Shown in pieces: positions 51,401 through 63,004 of a stretch of DNA of 64,000 nucleotides. Where the stretch lies: NCBI GenBank assembly GCA_029817715.1, contig JARUPY010000606.1:1736001-1800000 (forward strand). The letters run 5' to 3'. Source of the DNA: Melastoma dodecandrum. Lineage: Eukaryota > Streptophyta > Magnoliopsida > Myrtales > Melastomataceae. Numbering within the stretch: the first letter of the stretch is position 1; each line of letters starts with the position of its first letter. Position numbers and translations under genes: made by a program. The notes below the pieces were generated by a model. It saw only the letters and a list, made by a program, of their open reading frames with translations, had not been told where the DNA came from and did no database searches.

Positions 51401-52168
51401 GTAATGGGTCGCACACGAATACATCTCACCCGTTCCGTCTTTCGACGCTTATCAACCCACATAACACATCACCCATTCCACGGGCCTAGGGGCGGCTTCC
51501 CTCATTTTCCGAGGTCCGGCCAGCCCCGTACCCCCTTCCTTTTCACAATTCCGGACTCATCAACCCATCACACGCACACATTTACACAAGTAAAAGGGAA
51601 GGGACGGAGGGGTACCTTTTCTTGACTCGGCTTAAAGACGAGCCGACCCTAGCCTTTCCCGCGCGGCTTCTGCCCTCGAGGGTTGCCAAAGAACGGCCCT
51701 CGGCCTTGGGCTAGCTCGGCCTCGAGCTTTCCTCGAGCGGAATCCCACCAAGCCGGCCTCGCTTCTCCTCAAAGCCTCAGCCGTCCTTCCTCATGTGGAG
51801 ATCCCCTTGCCGGCCTAAGTTTCCCCCTTCAAGGCCTCGGCCCTCTCCCTCCTTCCTCTTTCCCTTCCTCCCCTTCTCTCTCCCTTTTCCTTTTTCTTTG
51901 GGGTTTTCGTGTTGGGGAGAAAAATGGGTGAGGGGGCTCCGGATCCCTCACTCAAAAGGAGTTTTATTTTTCCTTTTTCCTTTCCCTTCGAGTAGGCCCC
52001 TATCTTCCCCAAGTATACTCCCCATATTTTATTAATTTATTTCTTTCACCTCCAAGGGGCCCCCACCCATCTCATCAAAGGGCCCATATTCTTTCTTATT
52101 TCCCCAACTTGAATCCAAGGGCTAATATTAAATCTTACTCTCCAAGTTGGATCCAATGGCTATTATTC
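50764..52168 (+). repeat. 1.42-kb tandem duplication, unit 2
   Basis: Second unit. It lacks ~43 bp near its start (the equivalent of 49,323-49,365) but otherwise follows unit 1 through to 'GGCTATTATTCC' at 52,168. Confidence 0.85.
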
Positions 52169-52619
52169 CTCCTTACTTTTCTCATCCAACGGTCTAGAAT
52201 CACTCTCGGGTGGGCGCCCCTTTTCTTTCCCGGACGCCCCCCTTGAGACCCCCCTTGGGTCCCCTCTTGACCCCCTTTTGACCCCCTTTGGGTCCCATCT
52301 AAGCGCCCCCTTGGACGCCTCCTGGGCATCCCTTGGGCGATTGCCCGTCGCCCCTGGGGTCGGCAGCTGTCGACCCCAGCTCAATCCACGACGCCCCTTC
52401 GACGACCAACTACACTCCCGAATATCTTGAGATCTAAGCCTTATCTCAAAATTCTAATCCCCACTAAACACCTCCTAATGACCTCCCTAAGGCCCCCGAG
52501 CCGTTTAATTTCTATTCCGGGTCGGGCCATTTTTCGGCCGAAACGACCCTCGAGGATGCCTTCCGGGCGTGTGTCAGCGGCCATCGCCCACTAATCGACC
52601 CCGCATCGCCCTCCCTAAG

Positions 52620-52800
52620 CATTCCTGATTGACTTTCTCTCTCTTCACCATTTGAGGTCTGGGCGTGCCAGGGGCAGCGGCTGTCGCCCCTCAGACCTCC
52701 AGGAGCGCATTCCTGTTGCCCCCTGATCGGGTTTCTCTCTCTTCGCGGTTTGAGGTCTGGTCGTGCCAGGGTCGGCAGTCATAGCCCCTGGGCCAGCGGC
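52620..52800 (+). repeat. ~100-bp tandem pair
   Basis: 'TTTCTCTCTCTTC' followed by 'GTTTGAGGTCTGG.CGTGCCAGGG' occurs at about 52,634 and 52,731, within the nested insertion. Confidence 0.65.
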
Positions 52801-53066
52801 CGCCGCCCACGCCCCGACCCTTACCGACCCTCTTACCACCCGATCTACGACACATCTCCAAATTCTAACGCCCACTTCGGAGCCATATTTCGCGCCCTCT
52901 ATCATCCCGTATACGTCCCGGGCCGATCTAAGGACCCTCAATTTTGGGCATCCCACGCCCCTTGGCCATGCCGCCTTACCCGCGAGCATACCCCTCTAGC
53001 TCATACGCGTCAACCCCTCTTATGCACCCATCCATTACAGGTCGTTACAGGCCCCCTTCCTAATAG

Positions 53067-53486
53067 TCGTTACAGGCCCCCCTTCCTAATAGTCGCCCTT
53101 CTTCAAGGGGTGGACGTTGTCCTCTCAAATGACACGTCCGTCCATAAATGCCCCTTCTCCAACGGATGCGTCCAAGCACTCTTTCGGCCTCTCGTACCTT
53201 TGCGACCAAGACCATCCACGTTCATGCCTCTTCACGAACACTATGCTCATGAGACCGCCCACAAGCATCCCCTCAAGCCTCCGCGCTTGAGTATTCTGGT
53301 CACGTTGTGCCTTGTGCCAGCATCATCGTCCGAGCACCGACTCGAACCAACTTGATCTGTCAAGTGTCAACGAACGCACCTACGCTCGTTGTTATCCATG
53401 CGCTCCGACCCATGGACGCCGCCCAAGCAGCCTCGCTCAAGCTTCTGTAGACGACGGGCCTCAACCCTCGTCTTGCACCTGTGACA
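53067..53486 (-). repeat. 5' LTR of the Gag-only element, second part
   Basis: Resumes the split LTR from 'CCTTCCTAATAGTCG' to the terminal CCTGTGACA, followed by target duplication GCTAC. Confidence 0.85.
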
Positions 53487-53491
53487 GCTAC

Positions 53492-54990
53492 TACCTACCT
53501 CCCCTAGGTGGTTGCTCGCTTCCGTGTGTTCCCCTTTCTTTCACTTTAGATTGCTCAGCTTGATTTGCATGGATAAGGGTGTTAACGCTAACAACATCCC
53601 AAGTCTACACTCAGTACTAAGGCTAGTAACTCTTCAAGAAGCAGTTTAGGGGGCAAGTCTAGAGGTTAGCAAGTTTATGAGTGAATTATAACAAACCTTA
53701 CCCTAATTGTGAGAATCTTGACAGGTAGTTATACGGTTTGTTGCTTCATGATTTCTTATGAATAAGAAAGAAGAAAGTTGTGGAGTGTTCCCGTTAAAAG
53801 AGATCACGTCCCCGTATTTTGAGAAAGTAGTTAGTTGGGAGGCCAAAGTCCATAAGTCTACAAGAAAAAGTCTAGACTTTGGTGGACTAAAGTTCTCAAT
53901 ATTTTAGAGAAGTTGCATCCCACTAGAGAAAAATATGGAAGTTATTCAAATTCTCGGTTGAGTGGTCAGCAAGGATTGATTCAATATAAATAAGAGAAGA
54001 TCCATCCATAACAAACACGGACATTCATCTAATTCCAATACAATTGGTTTTTTCTCGACCAGTACAAAAGTTGGAATAAATGTATATACCCAAATTTAAA
54101 TGATTGTTTTCCGGCTCAAAAACACATTTAAAAACGATTATCCAACCACGGTTTACAAGATTTCCGGTATACAAAAAATTTAACCGTTATTAATTAAATT
54201 TTTTATTGTACATGAATTTCACTCTTTTCTCTCTTAAGACAGCTAAATATAGTTAGGATTTATTCCAACGATATTATTAATATTATTTTAAAAGTTTCAT
54301 CCTCATCTATCCATTGTGAGTAATTACTTTTGTTTTCTAGCATCGAAAGCAACGTGTTATCCCATACCCAGCGAAGAATTACCTCCTTGAACTCGACCTA
54401 ACAATTTCCCTGAATCTAGCGAGATGATTATCGTGGCCAATAGGAGGAAGCCACGCCACGCCACCTCTTGAGAAAGAAGATCAAGCCATGACCATCCGCA
54501 GTTCTCTTTTTGTTAAATCAAAGACCATGTGGATGCATCTTAAACTTTTCACGGGCATTTCCTCTTTCACTCTTTTTTTTTTTTTTGTTAGTTTCCAAAC
54601 GTGTCCCCCGGACGTACCGCTACTTCAAAATAATAAATGTATCGTGAAATACGTTAAGGATGTGTGGTGTGCGATGACTCTGACAGACTACTAATAACAA
54701 AAAGTGCCAAAAATCACGAGACAAAAGCTTTGAGCAATCCCAATATCTTTTTGCAGACCATAAATAATTCACCCCATTTCACAGTCTATTGGAGCGGGGA
54801 GCACTTTAATTCCCTAATTGCGCAAAATATTTAAGTATTTGCAAAATATATAAGAGGGTTGTATTGGTCAGTTGTAAGGTGCCAGCCATTTTGTGCGTGT
54901 CCAATTAGATTTTTCTTACGATGTAAAATGTCTTGGAGGTCTGCTTGCTTTTTTTTGTTGTCGCGTAGCAGCATCCTGGGAAAATCTTAC
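53492..54990. other. Intergenic DNA upstream of Lhcb1
   Basis: No gene is supported. The sequence is AT-rich beyond 53,600. 'CCACGCCACGCCACC' lies near 54,450. Short open frames, for instance 54,488-54,694, are unrecognised. Confidence 0.5.
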
Positions 54991-55009
54991 AACTCATGGA
55001 TCCCGACGC

Positions 55010-55019
55010 GCCACGTCGG
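55010..55019 (+). promoter_or_regulatory. G-box-like element of Lhcb1
   Basis: GCCACGTCGG contains the ACGT core bound by bZIP and bHLH factors such as HY5 and PIFs. It lies ~240 bp upstream of the start codon. Confidence 0.55.
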
Positions 55020-55058
55020 ATGAGGATGGCACGGCACTAGCCAGGAATCCTACGTCCT

Positions 55059-55094
55059 CCAATCACAATTCAGATAAAGATGTCCTAAGATAAG
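55059..55094 (+). promoter_or_regulatory. CCAAT and GATA/I-box cluster of Lhcb1
   Basis: CCAAT at 55,059-55,063, GATAA at 55,073-55,077 and GATAAG at 55,089-55,094. CCAAT followed by spaced GATA motifs just above the TATA box is the classic light-responsive layout of CAB promoters. Confidence 0.7.
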
Positions 55095-55137
55095 AACCCA
55101 TGATGCAAGTCTATCCCTCCAACCAACCCAAGCATGT

Positions 55138-55144
55138 TATTTAA
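55138..55144 (+). promoter_or_regulatory. Probable TATA box of Lhcb1
   Basis: TATTTAA lies 104 bp before the ATG at 55,248, giving a 5' leader of ~70 bases, the usual length for this family. Confidence 0.6.
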
Positions 55145-55247
55145 TGCAACCCCTGATTCATCTCCCCATTTCATCAAATCTTCCAACAACACTCTAATTG
55201 TATCTCCAAGCTCGATTCTGTGCAGCGAGGTTGTTCAGATACTGACG

Positions 55248-56042
55248 ATGGCATCATCAACCATGGCCCTCTCCTCCCCTTCCCTTGCCGGCCAGGCTGT
55301 CAAGATCTCCCCGCGTTTGGACATCGTCTCCAATGGCGGCCGTGTCTCCATGAGGAAGACCGCCAGGCCCGTCTCTTCCGGCAGCCCGTGGTACGGCCCC
55401 GACCGCGTTAAGTACCTCGGCCCTTTCTCCGGCGAGGCCCCCAGCTACTTGACTGGCGAGTTCCCCGGGGATTACGGCTGGGACACCGCTGGGCTATCGG
55501 CCGACCCCGAGACCTTCGCCAAGAACAGGGAGCTTGAGGTGATCCACTCCAGGTGGGCCATGCTCGGAGCCCTCGGGTGCGTGTTCCCCGAGCTCTTGGC
55601 CAGGAATGGAGTGAAGTTCGGCGAGGCTGTCTGGTTCAAGGCCGGCTCCCAGATCTTCAGCGAGGGAGGCCTTGACTACCTCGGCAACCCTAGCCTGGTC
55701 CATGCCCAGAGCATCCTCGCCATCTGGGCCTGCCAAGTCATCCTCATGGGAGCCGTGGAGGGTTACCGCATTGCTGGCGGTCCCCTCGGCGAGGTCACCG
55801 ACCCGATCTACCCCGGAGGCAGCTTCGACCCCTTGGGCTTGGCTGATGACCCCGAGGCCTTCGCTGAGCTCAAGGTTAAGGAGATCAAGAACGGCAGGCT
55901 CGCGATGTTCTCCATGTTCGGATTCTTCGTGCAGGCCATCGTCACCGGGAAGGGACCGTTGGAGAACCTCGCTGATCACCTCGCTGACCCCGTCAACAAC
56001 AACGCCTGGGCCTACGCCACCAACTTTGTTCCGGGGAAATGA
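55248..56042 (+). CDS. LHCB1: Light-harvesting chlorophyll a/b-binding protein Lhcb1
   Basis: An intronless gene of 264 codons, as expected for Lhcb1. The open frame reaches further upstream to 55,134, but '[16 protein letters not shown]' at 55,248 is the family's transit-peptide start. The mature protein carries the N-terminal '[20 protein letters not shown]' region, with the WYGPDR trimerisation motif. Helix B has '[14 protein letters not shown]', helix C is near '[17 protein letters not shown]', and helix A has '[20 protein letters not shown]'; these supply the chlorophyll ligands. The last ~30 residues are the lumenal '[20 protein letters not shown]'. It forms trimeric LHCII in thylakoids, the main antenna of photosystem II. 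It looks intact, and its high GC content contrasts with the flanks. Confidence 0.97.
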   Translation: MASSTMALSSPSLAGQAVKISPRLDIVSNGGRVSMRKTARPVSSGSPWYGPDRVKYLGPFSGEAPSYLTGEFPGDYGWDTAGLSADPETFAKNRELEVIHSRWAMLGALGCVFPELLARNGVKFGEAVWFKAGSQIFSEGGLDYLGNPSLVHAQSILAIWACQVILMGAVEGYRIAGGPLGEVTDPIYPGGSFDPLGLADDPEAFAELKVKEIKNGRLAMFSMFGFFVQAIVTGKGPLENLADHLADPVNNNAWAYATNFVPGK

Positions 56043-56984
56043 GATGTGATTGGTGCTCTGTAGACGATAACACTGTTGGATTTTTCACGCTTCCATTGAT
56101 CCCGATGTAGTTATTCCACCAAAAAGAGTGTCCGTCTGATTTTCGATCCCTGTCGACAATCATTGGTTAATCAAACCGTGAAAAAATCGAACATCATCAA
56201 ACCTCGTGGAAATGTGATAAATAGTTAGTTTTATATGATAAATTAACGTCACGTTCGGTCATTTTGGTCTGACGGACGGACGATCCATTCATTCTCGGTC
56301 AGATTTTAATGTGACACACCTTCCACCCAAGTTAACGTACTTATCAATTTGTGACGAACGAATAAAAAAAATTATCCCTTCGAGTTTTTGAGTTTTTTTT
56401 TTTAAATATATTTTCATTTTAAATATGTTCACAATGTTTAGCTCGCATAAAAATCAATTAAAAAATTTTCATAATAACATTTTTACATACTCCAATTTCA
56501 ATAAACCGAGTTTTGTTCCACTTAGTCTTGAAATATGATTGAAAATTGTAAGATTTCCTGAGTAATGACCTATTGTTTGAAATACTGATTTCGTTCATTA
56601 AAAAAATAGATTAGTTTACATAAAAAAAAATTAAAAAAATTAATATTTATTTGAAATTAATGAAACCATTTCTAGAATTTATGAAGGCATGCTGAAACAA
56701 TTACATGCGTCCATGGGACTTAAACGAATAATGTTTATGTTAAATATTATGTAAATGAAAATAATATTCCTGTACATTTTAATAATTAATGACGACGTAC
56801 CTTTGTACTGATTCATTTGTAATTTCCAAACAAAAAGAAATCAAATAAATCGGTCTTATAAACGTATTTTTTTTTATAGTTCACACTTAAAATACGAAAC
56901 AATAGTCTCGATCTGGAAACTCTTCCCACCATCTTCTCACTCCCGCAATCACCGCCGCTCGCCGGAAAACTGGCCGGCCGTAGA
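56043..56984. other. Lhcb1 3' region and AT-rich spacer
   Basis: Lhcb1 3' UTR followed by AT-rich spacer with A and T runs. The last ~70 bases before 56,985 are C-rich and probably 5' UTR of the glycosyltransferase. Confidence 0.5.
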
Positions 56985-59900
56985 ATGCCGCCACAACACC
57001 ACCATCACCACAACACCTCGCTACTCTGCACCCGCACCCACCAGATCTTCTATCTCCTCCTCGTCTCCGCCACCTTCTTCCTCACCCGCCTCATCGACCG
57101 CTCCGCATCCCCCTGCTCCCCGCCGCCGTCCCCTTCCTCCGACCTCTTCCTCCGGTTCTCTTCCTGCGGAGGCCACGGGTACCGCCTGTCTCTTAAGCTG
57201 TATGTGTACGAAGAGGACGAGATAGACGGGCTGAGGCCGTTGCTGTATGGTCGCGACGGGAAGATAACCGCTGAGGATTGCGTCAAAGGCCAGTGGGGCA
57301 CTCAGGTTAATTTCCTGCTTATTTCGGACGATTCTGGCGCAATTGAGTTGAATTCGGTTGGTATCCTTCCCTGTGGATTGATTACAGTAGCGATGGAGAA
57401 GCTTTATGGATTCATCGAGCCCCGTAGTTGATCTCGATGGGAATGATTTCGGTATCAATTAGATTTGATTGAATCTAGCTTCAGCTAATAATTTTGGCTT
57501 TAGCTCAATTGGAATTTATCGAGCTCACATGGAGCCTTTGTACAGGAATGACCGTTGGATCACTTTGATTAGGTTCAGCTTGTCAAAACTTGGTTATAAT
57601 CAGCGTCAGCTCAACGATTTGGGCATGAGCTCAATAAGAAGTTTTCAATGAACTGTTAGATTTAGACTATTGAAAATCTCCTTGGTTAACTATGAGGTAA
57701 CTTGAGGATAACGAGTGGTTAATGGTGTTGTGTAGCATTTCTCTAGGGCAAAATATTTATTGCGTGCTAAACATGATGAAACAAGTGTTGGCTGTGCCAG
57801 AGTTAGTTATACTTTGAATGAATTCATCATAATTTTCGTTTATGAGTTAGAATTGGTTTTTGTTTACAAACAGATCAGGTCATCTACTTCTTTGATTATT
57901 CCTTCTGTATGTCGAGCATTTCTGATGTCCTCCATTAATTTATTTACGGGAGATCTTTCGTGTTACATAGGTGAAGATACACAAGATATTATTGAAATCC
58001 AGATTCCGGACAAAAAATAAAGAGGAAGCAGACTTGTTTTTTGTACCGGCTTATGTCAAATGTGTGCGAATGATGGGAGGCCTTAATGACAAGGAAATCA
58101 ACCAGACATATGTCAAGGTTACGAATTTCCCATTTTGTTGAAGAAGTTACTGGCTTCATTATCTTTCTGCCTTTGAATTTTGGCTGGTACTTTTCAGGTA
58201 ACTTGATCCTTGTAACATCAAAATGCAGGTCTTGAGTCAGATGCCCTATTTTAGACTATCAGGAGGCCGCAACCATATATTTGTTTTTCCCAGGTATGTT
58301 GCAATTTGTACCTCCTGTTGAAATCAACGCCTTAACAAGTGATAACAAGAGCTATGCATGTTTTTGACCGTATAGGATGTTGCCACATCTTGTATAGACG
58401 GTCCTCAGAGAGGAACTCGTTATGAATAAGACGTGGAAACGTTTTTATTTCCTAAATTTTGTCATTCAAATTGCAGTGGTGCAGGAGCTCATTTATTTCG
58501 GTCGTGGGCAACATATATTAACCGTTCTATAATCCTTACTCCAGAGGTACATCATTTTGTCAATTCATGATTCCTGTTGGAATACTTTTGTCTCTATTCC
58601 TCATACGTGTATTTGTTGATACTTTGGTTGGTATCTTTTGTTCAAGTGTGTGGTTTCTGTTTGATGCTTAGGTTAGATAGGAAGGTTCTTGATGTTCTCA
58701 TTCATGCAGGGAGATCGGACTGATAAGCGAGACACAAGTGCTTTTAACACTTGGAAAGATATCATAATTCCTGGGAATGTTGACGATGCCATGACCAGCC
58801 AACGGTCAGCATTTGTGCAGCCTCTGCCTTTACGCCAGAGGAAGTACCTGGCTAACTTCCTTGGGAGAGCACAGAGTAAGGTTGGTCGTCTGAGGTTGAT
58901 AGAGCTCGCAAAGCAATTCCCTGACAAGGTATACTGGCTTAATTTTCAGTGGGATCTAATAAAGATAATTGAATTTATCTTTAAGGAGGAGTATCACTGG
59001 AGTAGCTTTGTATTGCTCATGATTAGTTTCTGCAACCCCTGAAACTGTAGCTGTTTTTTGTTGCACTTCTAGTAACATGCTCGGGATAGAATATCCCAGT
59101 TTCATTGAAATTTGGTAATTGCCCACTTAATTTAAGTTTTTTCTATAAGTTACACGCTTTAGTTTGTCACGCTATAACGTGGACGACAAGGTTGCTTAGT
59201 TAATTCCTCGTGCTTGGAATTATTTGCATTTGTTTCCTTATCCACTCCCCTTGATATTTGAGCATAGTAAGTTGAAAAATAGTCCACTATGCCCCATGAG
59301 TAGCTGTTTATCATTGAATCATCCATATGTTGATACTATAAACAGTTGGAATCTCCAGAGTTGCAGCTCAAAGGATCAGACAAACTTGGGAGGAAAGAAT
59401 ACTTTGAGCACCTACGGAACGCAAAATTTTGCCTTGCTCCACGTGGAGAGTCATCATGGACTCTTCGCTTTTATGAGGCCTTTTTTGTGGTTTGTCTGCT
59501 CTCCCCTTCTCATGTACACATCCATTATTACCCAATACCAGATCACTCCATTTGCTTGTTGATCTGCAGGAGTGTGTTCCTGTAATTTTGTCGGACCAAG
59601 TAGAATTACCTTTCCAGAATGTAATAGACTACAGAAAGGTATCCATAAAATGGCCGTCCACACGAATTGGACCCGAGATGTTGGACTACTTGGAATCAAT
59701 ACCAGGTTGATGTCCATATCCTTAGCTCCATGATTTTTCTTTTTTCACTCTTCTTCCGTCAAAATCCTGGAAAAGGGAGGTTTACAAGGTTTTATCCATG
59801 TCAGATGAATTCATAGAACAGATGATATCCCATGGGAAGCAAATTCGATGCTTATGGGTATACGACTCGGAGTTGGAGCCATGCTCCGCCACCCACGGCA

Positions 59901-60034
59901 TTTTATGGGAACTCCAGAGGAAAGTGAGGTACTTTCACCAGTCAACTGAAACATTTTGGCTGCACAACAGATCAATTGTCAACAGGGAATTGACCGAATT
60001 CTCCCATTGGAGACCTCCTATGCCTCTACCATGA
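56985..60034 (+). CDS. Exostosin-family (GT47) glycosyltransferase
   Basis: Eight exons at 56985-57305, 57971-58117, 58229-58293, 58477-58546, 58710-58928, 59346-59489, 59570-59705 and 59805-60034, all GT-AG and in frame, give 443 aa. A short histidine-rich cytosolic tail precedes a signal anchor at residues 21-37 ('IFYLLLVSATFFLTRLI'), so it is a type II membrane protein, probably in the Golgi. The exostosin domain contains 'KEEADLFFVPAYVKC', 'IFVFPSGAGAHLFRSW', 'LGRKEYFEHLRNAKFCLAPR' and 'ECVPVILSDQVELPFQNVID'. The last two are the conserved GT47 sugar-nucleotide region. Sequence and length resemble the Arabidopsis At5g16890 group, whose acceptor and product are not settled. Intron 1 is ~665 bp. 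It appears complete. Confidence 0.92.
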
Positions 60035-60484
60035 TCGGTATGTTACCTCTCCCAGCGAAACTTCTTCCAGTTCTGTTGAATAGCTGGTTCTGGGTGTAGG
60101 GTGCTCCTTAGTAAATGGATTGGTCACTTGGAATCATCCTGAGTATGTATTTTGCATTAGGAACTAATAATGCCTGTTCTTTCGTCATGCTAAACAACAT
60201 TTTCTAAGCGGTTTCATCTTGTTGTGTTTGCTCTAGCCTCTAATCATGGCCCAGAGGCATACATGGAAAGGCACATCCAAACCCCTAAGTGCCCATTGAA
60301 AGTTCGACAATTCGTTATGTAGGAAGCACCAACTAGCTGTGGCTCCGGATGTGTGATCTATCTGGTGGGGGAACTTACATTGGTTTTTTAGACATGGGAA
60401 GGTTTAGTCACATGTACAAACCACCTCAGACCCACTGCAACAATGCCCGTATTCCTCGAGAAATGGGCCCCCAATATCACGACG
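60035..60484. other. 3' UTR overlap zone of convergent genes
   Basis: Sequence between the glycosyltransferase and TPK stop codons. It presumably holds both 3' UTRs. No gene is seen. Confidence 0.5.
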
Positions 60485-61805
60485 TTACCGATGGCTCGAC
60501 AACAGATCGGCCAGGCTGATCTTCCCACAATTGCCGGTGTCGAGCCTGTCGAATTTGTTACACACCTGCAGTATGTCTTTCTCTGATATTCTCCCCATTT
60601 CCTTCAGCTTGAACAACACATACTCTGATTTCCTGCATGTTAAAGACTTTGATTGAAGCTTAGTATAATTTAGAGAAATCAAAAAGGCTTCAGTCGACCA
60701 GTGGCAATAGAAATAGATCGGCATACGTGATTAAACCATTATAGTCTGTATCGGCTGCGAGGAATTCAGATACAGTCATGTCGTGCCCCAGCACCCACTT
60801 CACGAGCCTCCGCTGCCGCTTGTCGACCCTAGCCTCTGCCAAATACAGGAAAGCCCTCGCGACTGCCAGGGTCGAGACTAGTAACCAGACTGAGGCGAAT
60901 GCACGCCCAGGCAAAGTCTCAAATGCTCGGTCGCCATATCCGACAGTGGTCACCGACATGACGGACAAGTAAAGAGAGTCCAACCATCCAAGCCTCTCAA
61001 CGAAGTGCATGACCCCGAGGCCAATTCCGATGCAGAGGACAACAATGCCGAGAGCCAATCCGACCTTCATCCTTATCCTCATCCTCCCCTTCTTGAGGTC
61101 AATGATGCAGGAAGACCCCGCATCGTCGTCCTTCCTCTGGCTCCTGTCCTTAGCGGCCTTCAACAAGTAACTCTCCTGGAGGTCGAGGACATAACTGACC
61201 ATCCCGCTGAGCAAGATGTCAATGAACCCGAAGCCTACTAGCACGAACATGATCGAGAACAGCTTGGTTACTGTGCTGTTTGGGGTGATGTCGCCGTACC
61301 CTATCGTACACATTGTAACGATGCAGAAGTAGAGTGCATCGACAACTGGGTGAGTCTCCACGGCAGAGAAGTTGTCCCGGTTCAACCAATAGATAACCAC
61401 CCCCAACGACAAATATATCCCAAGCAGCACCGCCCCCTGCCTCAAAACTGGCCTGGAGGCAGGGCCTGGGCTCGGGGGACGGGACCTACGGTTGAGTTCG
61501 CGGATGACGGCCATCGCGGGGGCAGTCTTGGACCGATGCAAGTGACCCATGGCCTTAGGCCGCTGGGAGTCCACTCCAAGGTTGAACCGTGGAGAGGAGG
61601 AAGAGGAGGGTGAGTGCCTCGGGGAGCCACAGAGGGAGTCGAGGAAGGAGGAGGCTTCTTGAGGGGAGGGGATGGGACCGAAGACGAGGCGGTCCTTGAG
61701 CTCGGAAGGGGTGAGAGGGATAGGTATGGAGATGGCGTCATCCTCAGGGAGGGGGCAGAGGATTGGCGGGGGCAGAGGGTGGTGAAGAAGCGGTTCCTTT
61801 TCCAT
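60485..61805 (-). CDS. Two-pore K+ channel (TPK/KCO family)
   Basis: Two exons, 61805-60727 and 60632-60485, encode 408 aa. The layout is four membrane segments and two pore loops, each with a K+ filter: TIGYGD at 167-172 and TVGYGD at 287-292. The N-terminal tail has RSKTAP at 91-96, a mode-1 14-3-3 binding motif as in tonoplast TPKs. The C-terminus has one canonical EF-hand loop, D352 to E363 (D-x-D-x-N-G-x-I-x-x-x-E), and a degenerate second loop near 391-402. The only intron splits the first EF-hand within the codon for T360. The family carries K+ across the vacuolar membrane, often regulated by Ca2+ and 14-3-3 proteins. It is closest in outline to the TPK3/TPK5 type. The gene converges with the glycosyltransferase gene, ~450 bp apart. 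Confidence 0.95.
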
Positions 61806-61859
61806 GTTGTTGTTTACTTTTGGGGATTGGGGTTGGGTGGGGAGGTCGTAAAATGAAGA

Positions 61860-63004
61860 TGGATAGAGATCACTCTTTGACCTGCCCCATGCATATGTTT
61901 CGTGATAAATTAATAATTTATTGACGTATTGATTTCATTTCCTTTTCCGACGGCCGCGATAAGATTGGATTTTGTTGCCTGTGTTATAATTACTTTTTCA
62001 GAATTGAGTACAGCAGTCTGGGTTTGCTGTCTTTTTTGTCCCAGCGGCAGTCTTTTTATTCTTACGAGGAGGATGATGATGATAATAATAATAATAATAA
62101 TAATAAACCTTAAATTAATGTTATAAATTAACCACTTCTCCTATCCTCGTTAATTATATTACACGTAATAAATTAAACAAACATTTTCTTACGTGTGAAA
62201 TCATCGTGCTACGTAACTTTCAATAATATATCTCATACTTTATTTTGATAAAAGTTCAAGGGAATCTAATGAATCGTCGAAATCCCACGGATAATTTCTT
62301 AAAGGTGTTGTGTTCTCCTAAGGGCGAGTATTGGGTGTGGGTTAGCCTGGTATTAAGTACGTTCCAGTTCTAAATATTTTAGAACAAGTACCAATTACCA
62401 TTTCGTGTTATCACCTCAAAACCAGTACGAAAAAGTTGAAACCTATTTAATACAATTAATTTGTAAACGAATGTACGAAATAGATATGGTAGTTTCTTCT
62501 TGTTTGATTAACCATATAGATTCTAGTAACTGCTCAACCCTAATCTTGTCGGTAAAAAACAGGCATAAATTAAAGAAAAAACATGTATGAGGATTCTCAT
62601 AAAATTTAAGGATTCTCCCTCTAATGTTGCTCCGTTTGGGGAAAATATATGCACAATCCCCTTCCTTCATTAGGAAGAAAAGAGGAACTTATCATAGGCA
62701 ACTTAATCCTTGTAAAATATTGGCTAGACGTAACAGCCATACATCCATCATATTTCAGAATTCATGTATATGCCAAAAATCAGCTTAATGGTTAATTAAT
62801 ACCCACACAAATGTCGAACACCCAAAAACCACAATCACATTAATTCTCTCAAATCTGTTCTTTGAATATTCACAGCTTGACAACACTGTGAACGAGTTGC
62901 ACCAACACAACCAACCAGAAGGTGAAACCAAAGTAATCTCACAGATATGAAACAGGAAAGTTCGTACAAGGGAGTGCCGGTGCTCTCCATTTTCTGAATT
63001 GTGG
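61860..63004. other. Intergenic DNA between TPK and PDCD5
   Basis: TPK promoter side, then AT-rich spacer and the probable PDCD5 3' UTR near 62,800-63,004. There is a (GAT)n(AAT)n microsatellite at ~62,072-62,106. No gene is supported. Confidence 0.55.
62072..62106 (+). repeat. Compound trinucleotide microsatellite
   Basis: GATGATGATGATAATAATAA continuing as (ATA)n: four GAT units followed by about eight AAT units. Confidence 0.9.

Larger units (their letters stand above)
48041..53066. mobile_element. ~5-kb GC-rich insertion nested in the LTR
   Basis: Sequence absent from the sister LTR. It begins near 'GGAAAGGGGCCCTAAAAGG' and ends near 'CATTACAGGTCGTTACAGG'. Read on the minus strand, that end begins TGTAACGACC, a common LTR start, so this may be a very long solo LTR. 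A duplicated 26-bp phrase ('GTCGTTACAGGCCCCC..CTAATA') at the right edge blurs the exact boundary, and no clean target duplication could be fixed. It has no recognisable protein domain. Several long open frames here are by-products of GC-rich repeats. Confidence 0.6.
45682..53486 (-). mobile_element. Gag-only LTR retrotransposon (TR-GAG type), interrupted
   Basis: The LTRs start TGTCACAGG and end CCTGTGACA on the plus strand, a long inverted terminus. A perfect 5-bp target duplication GCTAC lies at 45,677-45,681 and 53,487-53,491. The internal region is only 1,313 bp (46,408-47,720) and encodes a Gag with zinc knuckle and nothing else. The primer site beside the right LTR reads TTGGCATCAGAGC on the minus strand, one mismatch from the initiator-tRNA-Met site. 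It therefore fits the TR-GAG class, non-autonomous elements that keep gag but lack pol. The right-hand (5') LTR is split by a ~5-kb insertion. Confidence 0.88.

Noticed and set aside
55494..55979. 161-codon frame antisense to Lhcb1
   Set aside because: It is a shadow of the highly biased GC3 codon use of Lhcb1 and has no independent support.
57021..57458. 145-codon frame antisense to glycosyltransferase exon 1
   Set aside because: It mirrors a C-rich exon and is acidic low-complexity sequence.
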